This document shows positions 55,000 to 63,035 of a stretch of 64,000 bases of DNA, in pieces. The DNA is taken from positions 1 to 64,000 of the forward strand of contig UQIG01000007.1 of NCBI GenBank assembly GCA_900541135.1, written 5' to 3'. Position numbers and translations under genes: made by a program. The notes below the pieces were generated by a model that saw only the letters and a program-made list of their open reading frames with translations, did no database searches and was not told the DNA's origin. Origin of the DNA: an uncultured Collinsella sp. (GTDB lineage: Bacteria; Actinomycetota; Coriobacteriia; Coriobacteriales; Coriobacteriaceae). How positions within the stretch are numbered: position 1 is the stretch's first letter; each line of letters opens with the position of its first letter.

Positions 55000-55020
55000 T
55001 TACAAGAAAGCGGGGATGAG

Positions 55021-55626
55021 ATGGCGACGGTGTACGGTTATGCGCGGGTGAGTTCGCGCGATCAGAACCTTAATCGGCAGCTGGATGCGCTGGGCGCCTA
55101 TGGCGTGGGCTCGGCGAATATTTATGCCGACCATGCGAGCGGCAAGGACTTCGATCGACCGCGTTATCGCGAGCTGCTGCACGTCCTGGGAGACGGGGAC
55201 GTACTGGTGGTGCTTTCTATCGACCGACTTGGTCGTAATTACTCCGAGATTCTTGAGGAATGGCGACGCATTACCAAGGAGCTCGGGGTTGCCATTGTGG
55301 TGTTGGACATGCCATTGCTTGACACGCGCGTCAGGGCCAGCGGCGCGCCGGATGTGACCAACACCCTGATTGCCGATATTGTGCTGCAACTGCTGAGCTA
55401 CGTGGCGCAGGTGGAGCGCGAGAATATCCATCGGCGCCAGGCGGAGGGAATTGCAGCGGCGCGGGCGCGAGGGGTCCGTTTCGGTCGACCTCGCAAGCCG
55501 TGCCCTCCTCAGTTTGAGCTGGTGCGCGATAGCTATGAGGCGGGCGATATTACCCGCAGCCAGGCAGCAAAGTGCCTGGGCGTGTGCGTGGGGACGTTCG
55601 ATCGCTGGATGCGCGAGGCGGGGTAG
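55021..55626 (+). CDS. Serine recombinase, resolvase/invertase family
   Basis: 201 residues. Catalytic N-terminal domain begins VYGYARVSSRDQNLNRQ (Ser 11); later VLSIDRLGRNYSEI and ERENIHRRQAEGIAAARARG are typical. A C-terminal HTH (ITRSQAAKCLGVCVGTFDRW) binds DNA. It stands alone, without a transposase, so it may be a resolvase from a lost element or an invertase. The ATG at 55021 was chosen by domain start. A repeat palindrome lies directly upstream. Confidence 0.9.
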   Translation: MATVYGYARVSSRDQNLNRQLDALGAYGVGSANIYADHASGKDFDRPRYRELLHVLGDGDVLVVLSIDRLGRNYSEILEEWRRITKELGVAIVVLDMPLLDTRVRASGAPDVTNTLIADIVLQLLSYVAQVERENIHRRQAEGIAAARARGVRFGRPRKPCPPQFELVRDSYEAGDITRSQAAKCLGVCVGTFDRWMREAG

Positions 55627-55731
55627 GGGTTTGCGTCGCTTTGTCGCTTCCTGTTGCGATTCAACTTTTGATACGGTGACGATGTCATTTGGGGCTACAC
55701 TCGCTGATATTCAAAAAAAGGAGGTTGGCCC

Positions 55732-56313
55732 TTGGCGCGCGTAAAACAAATAATCGGATGGACCGCGATCGTTCTGTTCGCTGCAACGCTGGTGGGCATC
55801 TGGGTGCTGACGGAGCAAAATGCGGTGGAGACGTCGTTGCTGAGCGAGTCCACCGCGCGTGTGGTGGAGGGTCAGGCTACGGGCGTTCAGGCTGCCGATG
55901 CCACGGGTGAAGCCCAGACGGAGAACGGAATGACCGGGGGCACCGATTCGGCTGCCTCGAATATCCGGTCTGGCCGACTTGCTTCCATTCGCATGTGGGT
56001 GGGCACGAACGTCCGTCGCGTTGCCCATACCGTAGAGTTTTTCTTCGTCGGATTGTTCGCCTCGGTGGTCGTGGTTTGCTTTTCCAGGCGTCCGTGGAGC
56101 GTATACTCCCGTTGCGTGCCCGTATTGCTCTTTTGCGCCGCCTGCTCCGTTGGCGATCAGGTACATAAGATCTTTGTTCCCGGCAGGCATTTCGACGTTA
56201 TCGATTTAGGATTCGATGCTGCGGGCTATGTCACCGCCATGCTGTTGGTATTGCTGGCAGCGGCGTTGGTGCGCCATGCGACTCGGCCGATCGGCGCCCA
56301 TGCGAGGCGCTAG
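55732..56313 (+). CDS. VanZ-like family membrane protein
   Basis: 193 residues. One N-terminal helix, a ~50-residue outer loop rich in Gly/Thr, then three helices. The VanZ features are RVAHTVEFFFVGL and a DQVHKIFVPGRHFDVIDLGF segment near the C-terminus. VanZ-type proteins confer low teicoplanin resistance in some contexts, otherwise unknown. TTG start after AAGGAGG. Confidence 0.75.
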   Translation: MARVKQIIGWTAIVLFAATLVGIWVLTEQNAVETSLLSESTARVVEGQATGVQAADATGEAQTENGMTGGTDSAASNIRSGRLASIRMWVGTNVRRVAHTVEFFFVGLFASVVVVCFSRRPWSVYSRCVPVLLFCAACSVGDQVHKIFVPGRHFDVIDLGFDAAGYVTAMLLVLLAAALVRHATRPIGAHARR

Positions 56314-56435
56314 CCTTAAGACGAGACATCGCGACTGCCTATGCTTCGACATTGACTACAATAACGGCTGCAATCGCGAGTGGTCGTCGATGTGCAGTTT
56401 TCCAGACACCTGTTTTCTCTAAGAAAGGAAATCCC

Positions 56436-56795
56436 ATGGCGGTATTGTTTGTTGAATATCCCAAGTGCTCGACCTGTAAGAAGGCCAAGGCATGGCTGGA
56501 CGAACATGGGGTAGAGTATATCGATCGCGATATCGTTTTGGACAATCCCACGGCTGATGAGCTTGCGACCTGGATTGCTCGTTCGGGGCTGCCGGTGCGG
56601 CGCTTCTTTAATTCGTCGGGCATGAAATATCGAGAGCTGGGCCTGAAGGCGCGTCTGGATGCGGGCATGACGGATCGGGAATGCTACGAGCTGCTGGCGA
56701 CCGACGGCATGCTGGTCAAGCGTCCGCTGCTGGTGGGCGACGACTTTGCGATTCCTGGGTTTAAGGAAGCGACCTGGACCGAGGTGCTGCTGTAG
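56436..56795 (+). CDS. ArsC/Spx-family thioredoxin-fold protein
   Basis: 119 residues. N-terminal EYPKCSTCKKAKAWLDEHG holds a CxxC, followed by the ArsC-type RRFFNSSGMKYRELGLK and C-terminal LVKRPLLVGDD. Such proteins include arsenate reductases and the Spx/YffB group; with CxxC it is closer to YffB/Spx-like than to classical glutaredoxin-coupled ArsC. AAAGGAA precedes the ATG. Confidence 0.8.
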   Translation: MAVLFVEYPKCSTCKKAKAWLDEHGVEYIDRDIVLDNPTADELATWIARSGLPVRRFFNSSGMKYRELGLKARLDAGMTDRECYELLATDGMLVKRPLLVGDDFAIPGFKEATWTEVLL

Positions 56796-56801
56796 TGGTT
56801 G

Positions 56802-56972
56802 CGGAAAGTGCGTCCCGTTTTGAGCTCGGATTCCGGGACGCAGTTTCCGGTTGAAGGGGCTAGCGGAAATCGTATCCCAGTTTGAGCGCGAAATCTGGGA
56901 TACGGTTTCCGTTTGGGGCCTCTAGGGGAAAGCGCGTCCCGTTCTGGACGTAAATTCCGGGATGAGCTTTCC
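56802..56972. repeat. Three tandem covarying hairpins
   Basis: Arms: copy A 56802-56817 / 56834-56849 (15 of 16 paired), copy B 56864-56880 / 56895-56911 (16 of 17), copy C 56927-56941 / 56958-56972 (13 of 15). All start GGAAA and end TTTCC. Inner stems differ (GCGTCCCG, CGTATCCCAG, GCGTCCCG) with matching partners. Confidence 0.85.
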
Positions 56973-57015
56973 GGTTGGCGGGCATGCGCACTATCCCGGC
57001 TGGCGGGCATATGCG

Positions 57016-57426
57016 CTAATCCTCAAGCCGCGCCCATTCGTGCGGATCGTAGACCTTTACGTGCTTGTTGGGCTTGCCGCTCCAGTACTCCTCGTCCATA
57101 AAGGGCAGATATGCCTGAACGCCGGGGCAGATAAAGGGAATCCGCTGCTGTTGCAGTCGCTCGCGCTGGCGCTGCTCCAGGTGCGCCTCGGATATGACGG
57201 TCGGCATACCGGACAACTCGACGAGGCTTGCCTGGATTCGCTTAAGGTCGGGGAGTCCCGCGTGCCATGACATCCGCATGATCAAAAAGGATGCACGGCG
57301 GTATTTTGCCTGCATCACCGTGATGGCGGGGCGCAGTGTGGGATGGATTTTGTCCCGTTCGGGCCAAAGGTCAGCAGTGATCTCGAGGCCTAGGGTCTCC
57401 CATAGGTAATCAAGCTCTTCGTCCAT
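57016..57426 (-). CDS. Conserved hypothetical protein
   Basis: 136 residues, no membrane segment. LPDLKRIQASLVELSGMPTVISE and RQRERLQQQRIPFICPGVQAYLPF resemble the N-terminal part of some MarR-annotated proteins in Gram-positives, but no HTH follows. So it may be a lone domain or a truncated relative. GAGG before the ATG at 57426 supports the start. Confidence 0.5.
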   Translation of the reverse strand: MDEELDYLWETLGLEITADLWPERDKIHPTLRPAITVMQAKYRRASFLIMRMSWHAGLPDLKRIQASLVELSGMPTVISEAHLEQRQRERLQQQRIPFICPGVQAYLPFMDEEYWSGKPNKHVKVYDPHEWARLED

Positions 57427-57618
57427 GGCGCCTCGATATCCGTGCAATGATGACGGTTCGATTGTGCCATCAGCCGTGAGTGCTGCATTGTTGTAATCTA
57501 CCAGCGGTAGATGTGGGATGTTTTACGGGCTTTGACGCCGTAGGTGTCGCTGGTGCTTCACAGGTCCTTCACGTGTTGGCCGTATTTGACTGAATTTCAA
57601 AAAAGTCAAAATTGGGGC

Positions 57619-57647
57619 TTGCGTCATGGCGAGACTTCCCGTATATT
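57619..57647 (+). promoter_or_regulatory. Candidate promoter of the tRNA pair
   Basis: TTGCGT (57619-57624), 17-base spacer, TATATT (57642-57647); tRNA-Gln begins 45 bases later. Confidence 0.4.
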
Positions 57648-57691
57648 TCTTTCTTGCGCAAAGGCACAGCCGAGCGCAGCGATGCAGTCAT

Positions 57692-57765
57692 TGGGATGTC
57701 GTCTAATGGCAGGACAGCGGATTCTGGTTCCGTCAATGGGGGTTCGACTCCCTCCATCCCAGCCA
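57692..57765 (+). tRNA. tRNA-Gln (anticodon CTG)
   Basis: Acceptor arms TGGGATG / CATCCCA, anticodon loop TTCTGGT, T-loop TTCGACT, discriminator G and encoded CCA. Cloverleaf folds without gaps. Confidence 0.95.
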
Positions 57766-57782
57766 TTGCATTTGCTACATAT

Positions 57783-57856
57783 GGCCCGTTCGTCTAGCGG
57801 TTTAGGACGCCGCCCTCTCAAGGCGGAGATCACCAGTTCGAATCTGGTACGGGCTA
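57783..57856 (+). tRNA. tRNA-Glu (anticodon CTC)
   Basis: Acceptor GGCCCGT / ACGGGCT (one G-T pair), anticodon loop CTCTCAA within a CCGCC/GGCGG stem, T-arm ACCAG TTCGAAT CTGGT. No encoded CCA. It lies 17 bases after tRNA-Gln. Confidence 0.93.
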
Positions 57857-57954
57857 CCCACAAATGAATGCCCGGGCCTCGTAAGAGACCCGGGTTTTGT
57901 GTATCGACCGTATATGCGGCGCCTGCCGTGTTTCGCTCAGATCGAGGAGTAGCC

Positions 57955-58872
57955 ATGGATCTGCCCATCAGCTTGCAAGACATCACGTATGCCGAGAACT
58001 ATCTGGCGCAGGGCGACCTGGCTACGGCGACACCGCTGCTGGAGCGCCTGGTGGAGCTCGCCGAGGAGTATATCGACGCCGAGTGCAAGACGGAGGAGAA
58101 GCGCCAATACTTTAGCTTCGATAGCAAGTTTGAGCGCTTGGCCTATCGCCGCGTGGAGAAGGATCCGCGCGAGCTCGTGCAGGTCGAGGTGCCGTTTGAC
58201 CGCCTGTACTCTGACATGGCGTTTGCCTACATTCGCCAGCAGGATTATGTGAGCGCTCGTAATGCCCTGATGCAGGCCGTGCGTTGGGACCCCATGAACT
58301 GCAACTATCGCTTGGACTTGGCCGAGCTGTTCCGCGCACTCGAGGACAAGCAAGAATGGGCATCGCTCTCGTTCTCGGTGCTGGAGCGTGCAAGCGATGG
58401 CAAGTGCGCCGCCCGCGCCTATTCCAACCTGGGCCAGTACTTCTTGGAGCCCGAGACCGAGAATGTCTCGGCCGCCGTGGGTTGCGCGCGTCTGGCACTG
58501 CGCTTAGCGCCCAACGATGCACACACGACGCGCCTGCTCAACAAGATTCATACCACCTATCCGGATGCCGCCGAGGAGAGCGACGAGCACGTGATGGGTG
58601 AACTGGCCCTGCAAGGCGTGCCGACCTCGCCTTCGGCCGAGATTGCCATCTGCCTGATTATGTGCGCGACAGATGCTGCAAGCGACGGCGACAAGCAGGA
58701 GGCCACGCGCCTGACGGTGCGTGCTCGCGACTTGGTGGGCGAGGAGGCCTGCGCGGCGATTATCAAACTGGTGCGCGAGAGCGACGCTGAGCTCAATGCT
58801 GAGCGCAAGGCAAAGCGCCACGCCGCGGGCTCAAACGCCGATGGAGCCAAGGAGGCCGGCGATGCCCAGTAA
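57955..58872 (+). CDS. TPR-like repeat protein
   Basis: 305 residues, all helical in appearance. Repeats such as AENYLAQGDLATATPLLERL, FAYIRQQDYVSARNALMQAV and NLGQYFLEPETENVSAAVGC suggest tetratricopeptide repeats. No enzyme motif. A Lys/Ala-rich tail ends it. smpB overlaps by 11 bases, so they are co-expressed. Partner unknown. Confidence 0.65.
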   Translation: MDLPISLQDITYAENYLAQGDLATATPLLERLVELAEEYIDAECKTEEKRQYFSFDSKFERLAYRRVEKDPRELVQVEVPFDRLYSDMAFAYIRQQDYVSARNALMQAVRWDPMNCNYRLDLAELFRALEDKQEWASLSFSVLERASDGKCAARAYSNLGQYFLEPETENVSAAVGCARLALRLAPNDAHTTRLLNKIHTTYPDAAEESDEHVMGELALQGVPTSPSAEIAICLIMCATDAASDGDKQEATRLTVRARDLVGEEACAAIIKLVRESDAELNAERKAKRHAAGSNADGAKEAGDAQ

Positions 58873-59332
58873 GCGCGAGCGTAAGCTCATCTCCAAGAAT
58901 CGCTCGGCACACCACGAGTATTTTATCGATGAGACCTTTGAGTGCGGCATTGAGCTGAGCGGTACCGAGGTCAAGTCGATTCGCGAGCGCGCGTGCCAGA
59001 TCACCGACACCTTTGCACTGATTCGTGGCGGCGAGTGCTGGCTCGTGGGCCTGCATATTCACCCTTATAGCCATGGTGGCGTGTGGAATCGCGACCCTGA
59101 TCGCCGCCGTCGTCTGCTGTTGCACCGCAAGGAGATTGACTTTCTCGACGGTAAGCTACGTAATCGCGGCTATGCACTGGTGCCGCTGGAACTCTACTTT
59201 AATACTGACGGCCGCGTAAAGCTGCTGCTGGGCCTAGGCCGCGGCAAAAAGCTTTACGACAAGCGCGAGGATATGGCCAAGCGCGATGTCCAGCGCGAGA
59301 TTGACCGCGCCCTCAAGGAGCGTAACCGCTAG
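58862..59332 (+). CDS. smpB: SsrA-binding protein SmpB
   Basis: 156 residues. It begins with the basic KRERKLISKNRSAHHEYFI and contains GIELSGTEVKSIRERACQ and the C-terminal GLGRGKKLYDKRE with a basic tail. It delivers tmRNA to stalled ribosomes. The start overlaps the TPR gene by 11 bases. The tmRNA gene is not in the window. Confidence 0.97.
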   Translation: MPSKRERKLISKNRSAHHEYFIDETFECGIELSGTEVKSIRERACQITDTFALIRGGECWLVGLHIHPYSHGGVWNRDPDRRRRLLLHRKEIDFLDGKLRNRGYALVPLELYFNTDGRVKLLLGLGRGKKLYDKREDMAKRDVQREIDRALKERNR

Positions 59333-59344
59333 ACGCTCTGTACA

Positions 59345-59411
59345 AGTTGCGGTGGAATAGTTCCTGTTTGAGGCCAAATACCCGACAAGCAGGAACTATT
59401 TCACCGCAACT
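59345..59411. repeat. 67-bp palindromic element, copy 5
   Basis: 67 bases with the same ends (AGTTGCGGTGGAATA has one change). The inner stem is AGTTCCTG / CAGGAACT, quite different from copy 1 but still paired. Confidence 0.9.
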
Positions 59412-59541
59412 TGGTGGAGGGACTTGGCTGACCTGCAATCTTGGCACATATGTGTATGGGGCGGCGTCCGTTATGGGCGCCGCCTTTTTTGTGGGTACAT
59501 ACATCCATAAGGTACCAACCCGGGTTAGGGGAGTGATCGTT

Positions 59542-60045
59542 ATGGACAAAACTGCGTTCTTTACCATGCCGAGTGGTCTGTACGTGGTGAGCGCTGCGGC
59601 AGACGGGCTGCGCGCCGGCTGCGTCATCAATACGGCGGTGCAGGTGACGTCCATGCCGCCGCGCATTTCGGTTGCTGTGAACAAGGACAACGTCACCTCG
59701 GGCGTCATCGCATCGGCCAAAGCGTTTGCACTGACTGTAATCGACCAGACGGCCGATATGCCCTACATCGGCAACTTTGGGTTCCGCACCAGCAGCGATT
59801 ATGACAAGTTTGCCAAATACGAGACCCGCGAGACGGCACTGGGCATGCCCTATGTGCCCGAGCACGCGGCGGCCCTGTTTAGCTGCCGTTTGATCGACAC
59901 TGTGGATGTGGGCACGCATCTGCTGTTTATCGGCGAGGTCGAGGATGCCGAGCGCCTGAGCGACGAGACACCGCTCACCTACGACTACTACCACAAGGTT
60001 CTGAAGGGCAAGACGCCTCCGAAGGCCTCGTCCTATCAAGGCTAG
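59542..60045 (+). CDS. Flavin reductase-like protein (HRB-type)
   Basis: 167 residues, FMN-binding split-barrel: FFTMPSGLYVVSAAADGLRAG, INTAVQVTSMPPRISVAVNK and FLSV-like C-terminal strands. It resembles the N-terminal domain of clostridial high-molecular-weight rubredoxin, which passes electrons to flavodiiron proteins. The rubredoxin gene follows 89 bases later, so the two-part system is split here. Likely role: oxygen or NO detoxification. Confidence 0.85.
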   Translation: MDKTAFFTMPSGLYVVSAAADGLRAGCVINTAVQVTSMPPRISVAVNKDNVTSGVIASAKAFALTVIDQTADMPYIGNFGFRTSSDYDKFAKYETRETALGMPYVPEHAAALFSCRLIDTVDVGTHLLFIGEVEDAERLSDETPLTYDYYHKVLKGKTPPKASSYQG

Positions 60046-60134
60046 AATTGTTGTAAAATCACTTGCATTATTTTATTGAGAACATATACTAATAAGCGAA
60101 GTACATCACCAGTCGCGTTCGAGAGGAGAACATC

Positions 60135-60278
60135 ATGGCTGAGGAGAAGAAGACGTATAAGTTTGTGTGCGTCGTTTGCGGTTACGAGGTTGAGGTCGAT
60201 ACGCCCGAGCTGCCCGAGGATTATGTGTGCCCGGTGTGCGGCGTCGGTCCCGATCAGTTTGAGCTCGTCGAGGAGTAG
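60135..60278 (+). CDS. Rubredoxin
   Basis: 47 residues with two metal sites CVVCGYE and CPVCGVGPDQF. Iron is held by the four cysteines. GAGAGGAG precedes the ATG. It pairs with the flavin reductase upstream. Confidence 0.92.
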   Translation: MAEEKKTYKFVCVVCGYEVEVDTPELPEDYVCPVCGVGPDQFELVEE

Positions 60279-60318
60279 CTCGCAGGCACACGGCGAAAGC
60301 CGAACATAGCTCTGTCCA

Positions 60319-60354
60319 AGGGCTCCGGTCGGTCATCCCGGCCGGGGCCCTTTT
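60319..60354 (+). terminator. Terminator after rubredoxin
   Basis: GGGCTCCGG...CCGGGGCCC stem, imperfect, followed by TTTT. Confidence 0.75.
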
Positions 60355-60416
60355 CCTCCGTCCCCAAGGGATCACGGCTGCTGTTAGCCGATCCTGTCCG
60401 TCGTGAGTCCGGCCGA

Positions 60417-60486
60417 CCGTTTGTCTCAATCTGTAACATCTAGCAGTGGAAACGGGGTCTACGTGTTACAGATTGAGACAAACGGA
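60417..60486. repeat. TCTCAATCTGTAACA palindrome, copy 1
   Basis: Perfect 22-bp arms (CCGTTTGTCTCAATCTGTAA...). The core from TCTCAATC to GATTGAGA is 55 bases (60425-60479), the same length as copy 2. Confidence 0.85.
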
Positions 60487-60504
60487 GCTGTCCCTCGGAA
60501 AGAT

Positions 60505-60559
60505 CTCAATCTGTAACAGATAAACATCAAAAGCGGGTCTAGATGTTACAGATCGAGAC
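60505..60559. repeat. TCTCAATCTGTAACA palindrome, copy 2
   Basis: TCTCAATCTGTAACA / TGTTACAGATCGAGA, 55 bases, one mismatch in 15. The 25-base loop differs from copy 1 except for a shared GGGTCTA. Confidence 0.8.
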
Positions 60560-60586
60560 GTTTGCCTGGGTGGGCGCCCCGTCCCA

Positions 60587-61843
60587 TCACATCCCCGTTA
60601 GCAGCACGATGTCGAGAGCCGTCACGATGGCACCGATCCCTACGAGCAACGCGTTGAGCGGGCGCGAGTTGGCGTATTTGCCCATGACACGGCGTGAACT
60701 GGTGAGTCGTATGAGCACAAAGACCGTAATCGGCAGCTGAAGCGACAGCAGCGCCTGACTCCAGATGAGACCTTCAAGAGGATTCGGGACGACTAGGCAC
60801 GCCGCCACTGCGCCTACGAAGCAGGCCGCAACGCCGATCGATGAGTGTCGGTCGTGGATGTCGTATTCCTCGTCGAACATGCCCGCGGTGATGGTTCCCG
60901 CCGCCATGCCCGCTGTCACGCTGCTCGATAGTCCCGCGAACAGCAGCGCTACCGCAAAGATGGTCGAGCTCGCCGGGCCTAAGATGGGGGAGAGCGTGGC
61001 CGCTGCGACGGCGAGGTCGTCTACGACCATACCGTGCGCAAAGAAGGTCGTTGCGGCCAGGATGACCATGGCCGAGTTGATTGCCCAGCCCACGCCCATC
61101 GAAAAGAGCGTGTCGAAGAGCTCGTAGCGCAGGCGTTCTTCGATAACTTGCTCGCCTTGGCCTTCGAAGTGCATGGATTGGATGACCTCAGAGTGCAGGA
61201 AGAGGTTGTGGGGCATAACGACCGCGCCTAGGACACTTACGATAATCGCGGCCGAGCCGGTGGGCATACTGGGTGTGATCCAGCTTGCGGCGGCCTGCGG
61301 CCAGTCGACCTTGACCAGCGCAAGCTCGGCCAAAAACGAGAGTCCTACCACGCCTACGAAGGCGATGATCCATCGCTCGGCGCGCTTGTAGGAGTTCGTC
61401 ATGAGCATCGCCATCGATACTGCCGCCACGATGGCGCAGCCCGCACGCACGGGCAGCCCAAAGAGCATTTGAAGGGCAATCGCACCACCCAGGACCTCGG
61501 CCATGGCGGTGGCGATCGTGGCTAGATATGCGCTGCCGAGTATCGCACGCCCGACGAGGCGGGGGAGGTAACGTGTCGTGGCCTCGGCAAGACAGGCGCC
61601 CGTGGCGATGCCCAGGTGCGCCGCGTTGTGCTGCAGCACAATGAGCATAATCGTGGACAGCGTGACGATCCACAGCAGCGTGTAGCCAAACTGCGAGCCC
61701 GCTGCCATATTGGAGGCCCAGTTGCCCGGGTCGATAAAGCCGACGGTTACGAGCAGCCCGGGGCCGATGTGCCGCGCAATGTCTAGGCCTCCGTGACCAC
61801 CGGTGCGTCGGGAGCCAAAGTGTTGTTTGAGATGGTTGAGCAT
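60587..61843 (-). CDS. NRAMP family divalent metal transporter
   Basis: 418 residues, about eleven membrane helices. Metal-site motifs are DPGN (38-41) in helix 1 and MPHNLFLHSE in helix 6. It imports Mn2+ or Fe2+ with protons. AGGAG precedes the ATG at 61843; an upstream extension of 12 codons is less likely. No metal regulator is adjacent. Confidence 0.92.
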   Translation of the reverse strand: MLNHLKQHFGSRRTGGHGGLDIARHIGPGLLVTVGFIDPGNWASNMAAGSQFGYTLLWIVTLSTIMLIVLQHNAAHLGIATGACLAEATTRYLPRLVGRAILGSAYLATIATAMAEVLGGAIALQMLFGLPVRAGCAIVAAVSMAMLMTNSYKRAERWIIAFVGVVGLSFLAELALVKVDWPQAAASWITPSMPTGSAAIIVSVLGAVVMPHNLFLHSEVIQSMHFEGQGEQVIEERLRYELFDTLFSMGVGWAINSAMVILAATTFFAHGMVVDDLAVAAATLSPILGPASSTIFAVALLFAGLSSSVTAGMAAGTITAGMFDEEYDIHDRHSSIGVAACFVGAVAACLVVPNPLEGLIWSQALLSLQLPITVFVLIRLTSSRRVMGKYANSRPLNALLVGIGAIVTALDIVLLTGM

Positions 61844-61918
61844 GGTGCGCTCCTGCGTATGGGCGGCGTGACGTCGCATCTGGGCCGTGCGGCGCCACGC
61901 GTCGGATTTGGGTTGGGG

Positions 61919-62692
61919 CTACTTGTGCGCTTTGCCCTGATTGGCCACGGCGTCAATCTTGGCGGCGATGGTCACTGGGTCGCCGATGTAGCGCTTGTCG
62001 AGGACGTTGAAATCGGTGTCGAAGGTGTAGACAAGCGGCACGCCGGTGGGGATGTTGACCTTGAGGATCTCCTCGGGCGTGAGGTGCTCGAGCTTCATGA
62101 CGAGTGAGCGCAGGGAGTTGCCGTGTGCGGCGATGAGCACGCGCTTGCCGGCGAGCATCTGGGGGCGAATCTCGTCTTCGAAATAAGGCCAGGCGCGGGC
62201 TATCGTGTCCTTGAGGCATTCGGTATAGGGCAGCTGGTCGGGTGCGACATCACGGTATTGCTCCTGTGTGTGAGGGTCGCGACCGTCGCCCGGCTCGAGC
62301 GCCGGCGGGCAGACATCGAAGGAACGGCGCCAGATGAGCACCTGCTCGTCGCCGTGCTCCGCCGCGGCATCGGCCTTGTTGAGACCCTGCAGCGCGCCGT
62401 AGTGGCGCTCGTTGAGCTTCCAGGATTTGATGACGGGCAGCCATTCGTGGTCCATCTGGCCGAGCACGATGTTGAGGGTGTGGATCGCGCGCTTGAGGCG
62501 CGAGGTGTAGCAGATGTCAAAGTCGAAGCCCGCTTCCTTGAGGGCGCGGCCGCCTGCCGCCGCCTCTTCGCGGCCCGTGTCGGTGAGCTCGACATCGGTC
62601 CAGCCGGTGAACAGGTTGAGCTTGTTCCACTCGGATTCTCCGTGACGGATAAGGACGAGTTGCATCGTCTGCCGGTCTGCCTGGTTTGCCAT
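61919..62692 (-). CDS. gpmA: 2,3-bisphosphoglycerate-dependent phosphoglycerate mutase
   Basis: 257 residues. Phosphohistidine motif LIRHGESEWN (His 17), substrate residues in TSRLKRAIHTL and NERHYGALQGLNK, second catalytic His in AAHGNSLR. Glycolysis/gluconeogenesis enzyme. A long spacer (343 bases) separates it from divergent gltB. Confidence 0.95.
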   Translation of the reverse strand: MANQADRQTMQLVLIRHGESEWNKLNLFTGWTDVELTDTGREEAAAGGRALKEAGFDFDICYTSRLKRAIHTLNIVLGQMDHEWLPVIKSWKLNERHYGALQGLNKADAAAEHGDEQVLIWRRSFDVCPPALEPGDGRDPHTQEQYRDVAPDQLPYTECLKDTIARAWPYFEDEIRPQMLAGKRVLIAAHGNSLRSLVMKLEHLTPEEILKVNIPTGVPLVYTFDTDFNVLDKRYIGDPVTIAAKIDAVANQGKAHK

Positions 62693-62847
62693 AGGGGCCT
62701 CCTTAATGTGGCACGGGACGCGTGCCGTTTGTTTGACGCCGCAAAGGATACCCGTTTTAGGCTAAAAAGTTAACCACGACTAACAAAATATTGGTCCAGC
62801 GGGGATGGGTTGGTGCATTGGGGACATGCTGTTCTGCTCCAAAAGGT

Positions 62848-62900
62848 GTACGTCAGCCTCCAAAGATGTCGTTTTTTGACATGTTTGGAGGCTGATGTAC
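62848..62900. repeat. 53-bp hairpin GTACGTCAGCCTCC
   Basis: Arms of 23 bases (62848-62870 / 62878-62900) paired at 21 positions, loop GTTTTTT. Confidence 0.8.
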
Positions 62901-62943
62901 GCGTTTGATGGCAAGACGTAGATGTCCCGCGCGCGTTACGCGA

Positions 62944-62955
62944 TTGTTTCGAAAC
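62944..62955. promoter_or_regulatory. TTGTTTCGAAAC motif before gltB
   Basis: Contains the palindrome GTTTCGAAAC; 80 bases before gltB. Same word as the paired sites upstream of argR. Confidence 0.4.
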
Positions 62956-63035
62956 GGGCGGGAAACACAACGGGCCGGCGATGCTCCTAGTATGCCTGTT
63001 CAACTGACTGTCTAAATATCTAGGAGAGGATCGCG

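Larger units (their letters stand above)
60279..60586. other. Intergenic region between rubredoxin and NRAMP genes
   Basis: 308 bases with a terminator (60319-60354) and a pair of 55-bp TCTCAATCTGTAACA palindromes. No gene seen. Confidence 0.75.
62693..63035. other. Divergent intergenic region between gpmA and gltB
   Basis: 343 bases. It contains a 53-bp hairpin with a T-loop (62848-62900), a TTGTTTCGAAAC motif (62944-62955) and the gltB ribosome binding site. No gene seen. Confidence 0.75.

Noticed and set aside
56802..56972. CRISPR array
   Set aside because: Three regularly spaced repeats, but each is a palindrome with non-identical arms; no constant direct repeat and no cas genes.
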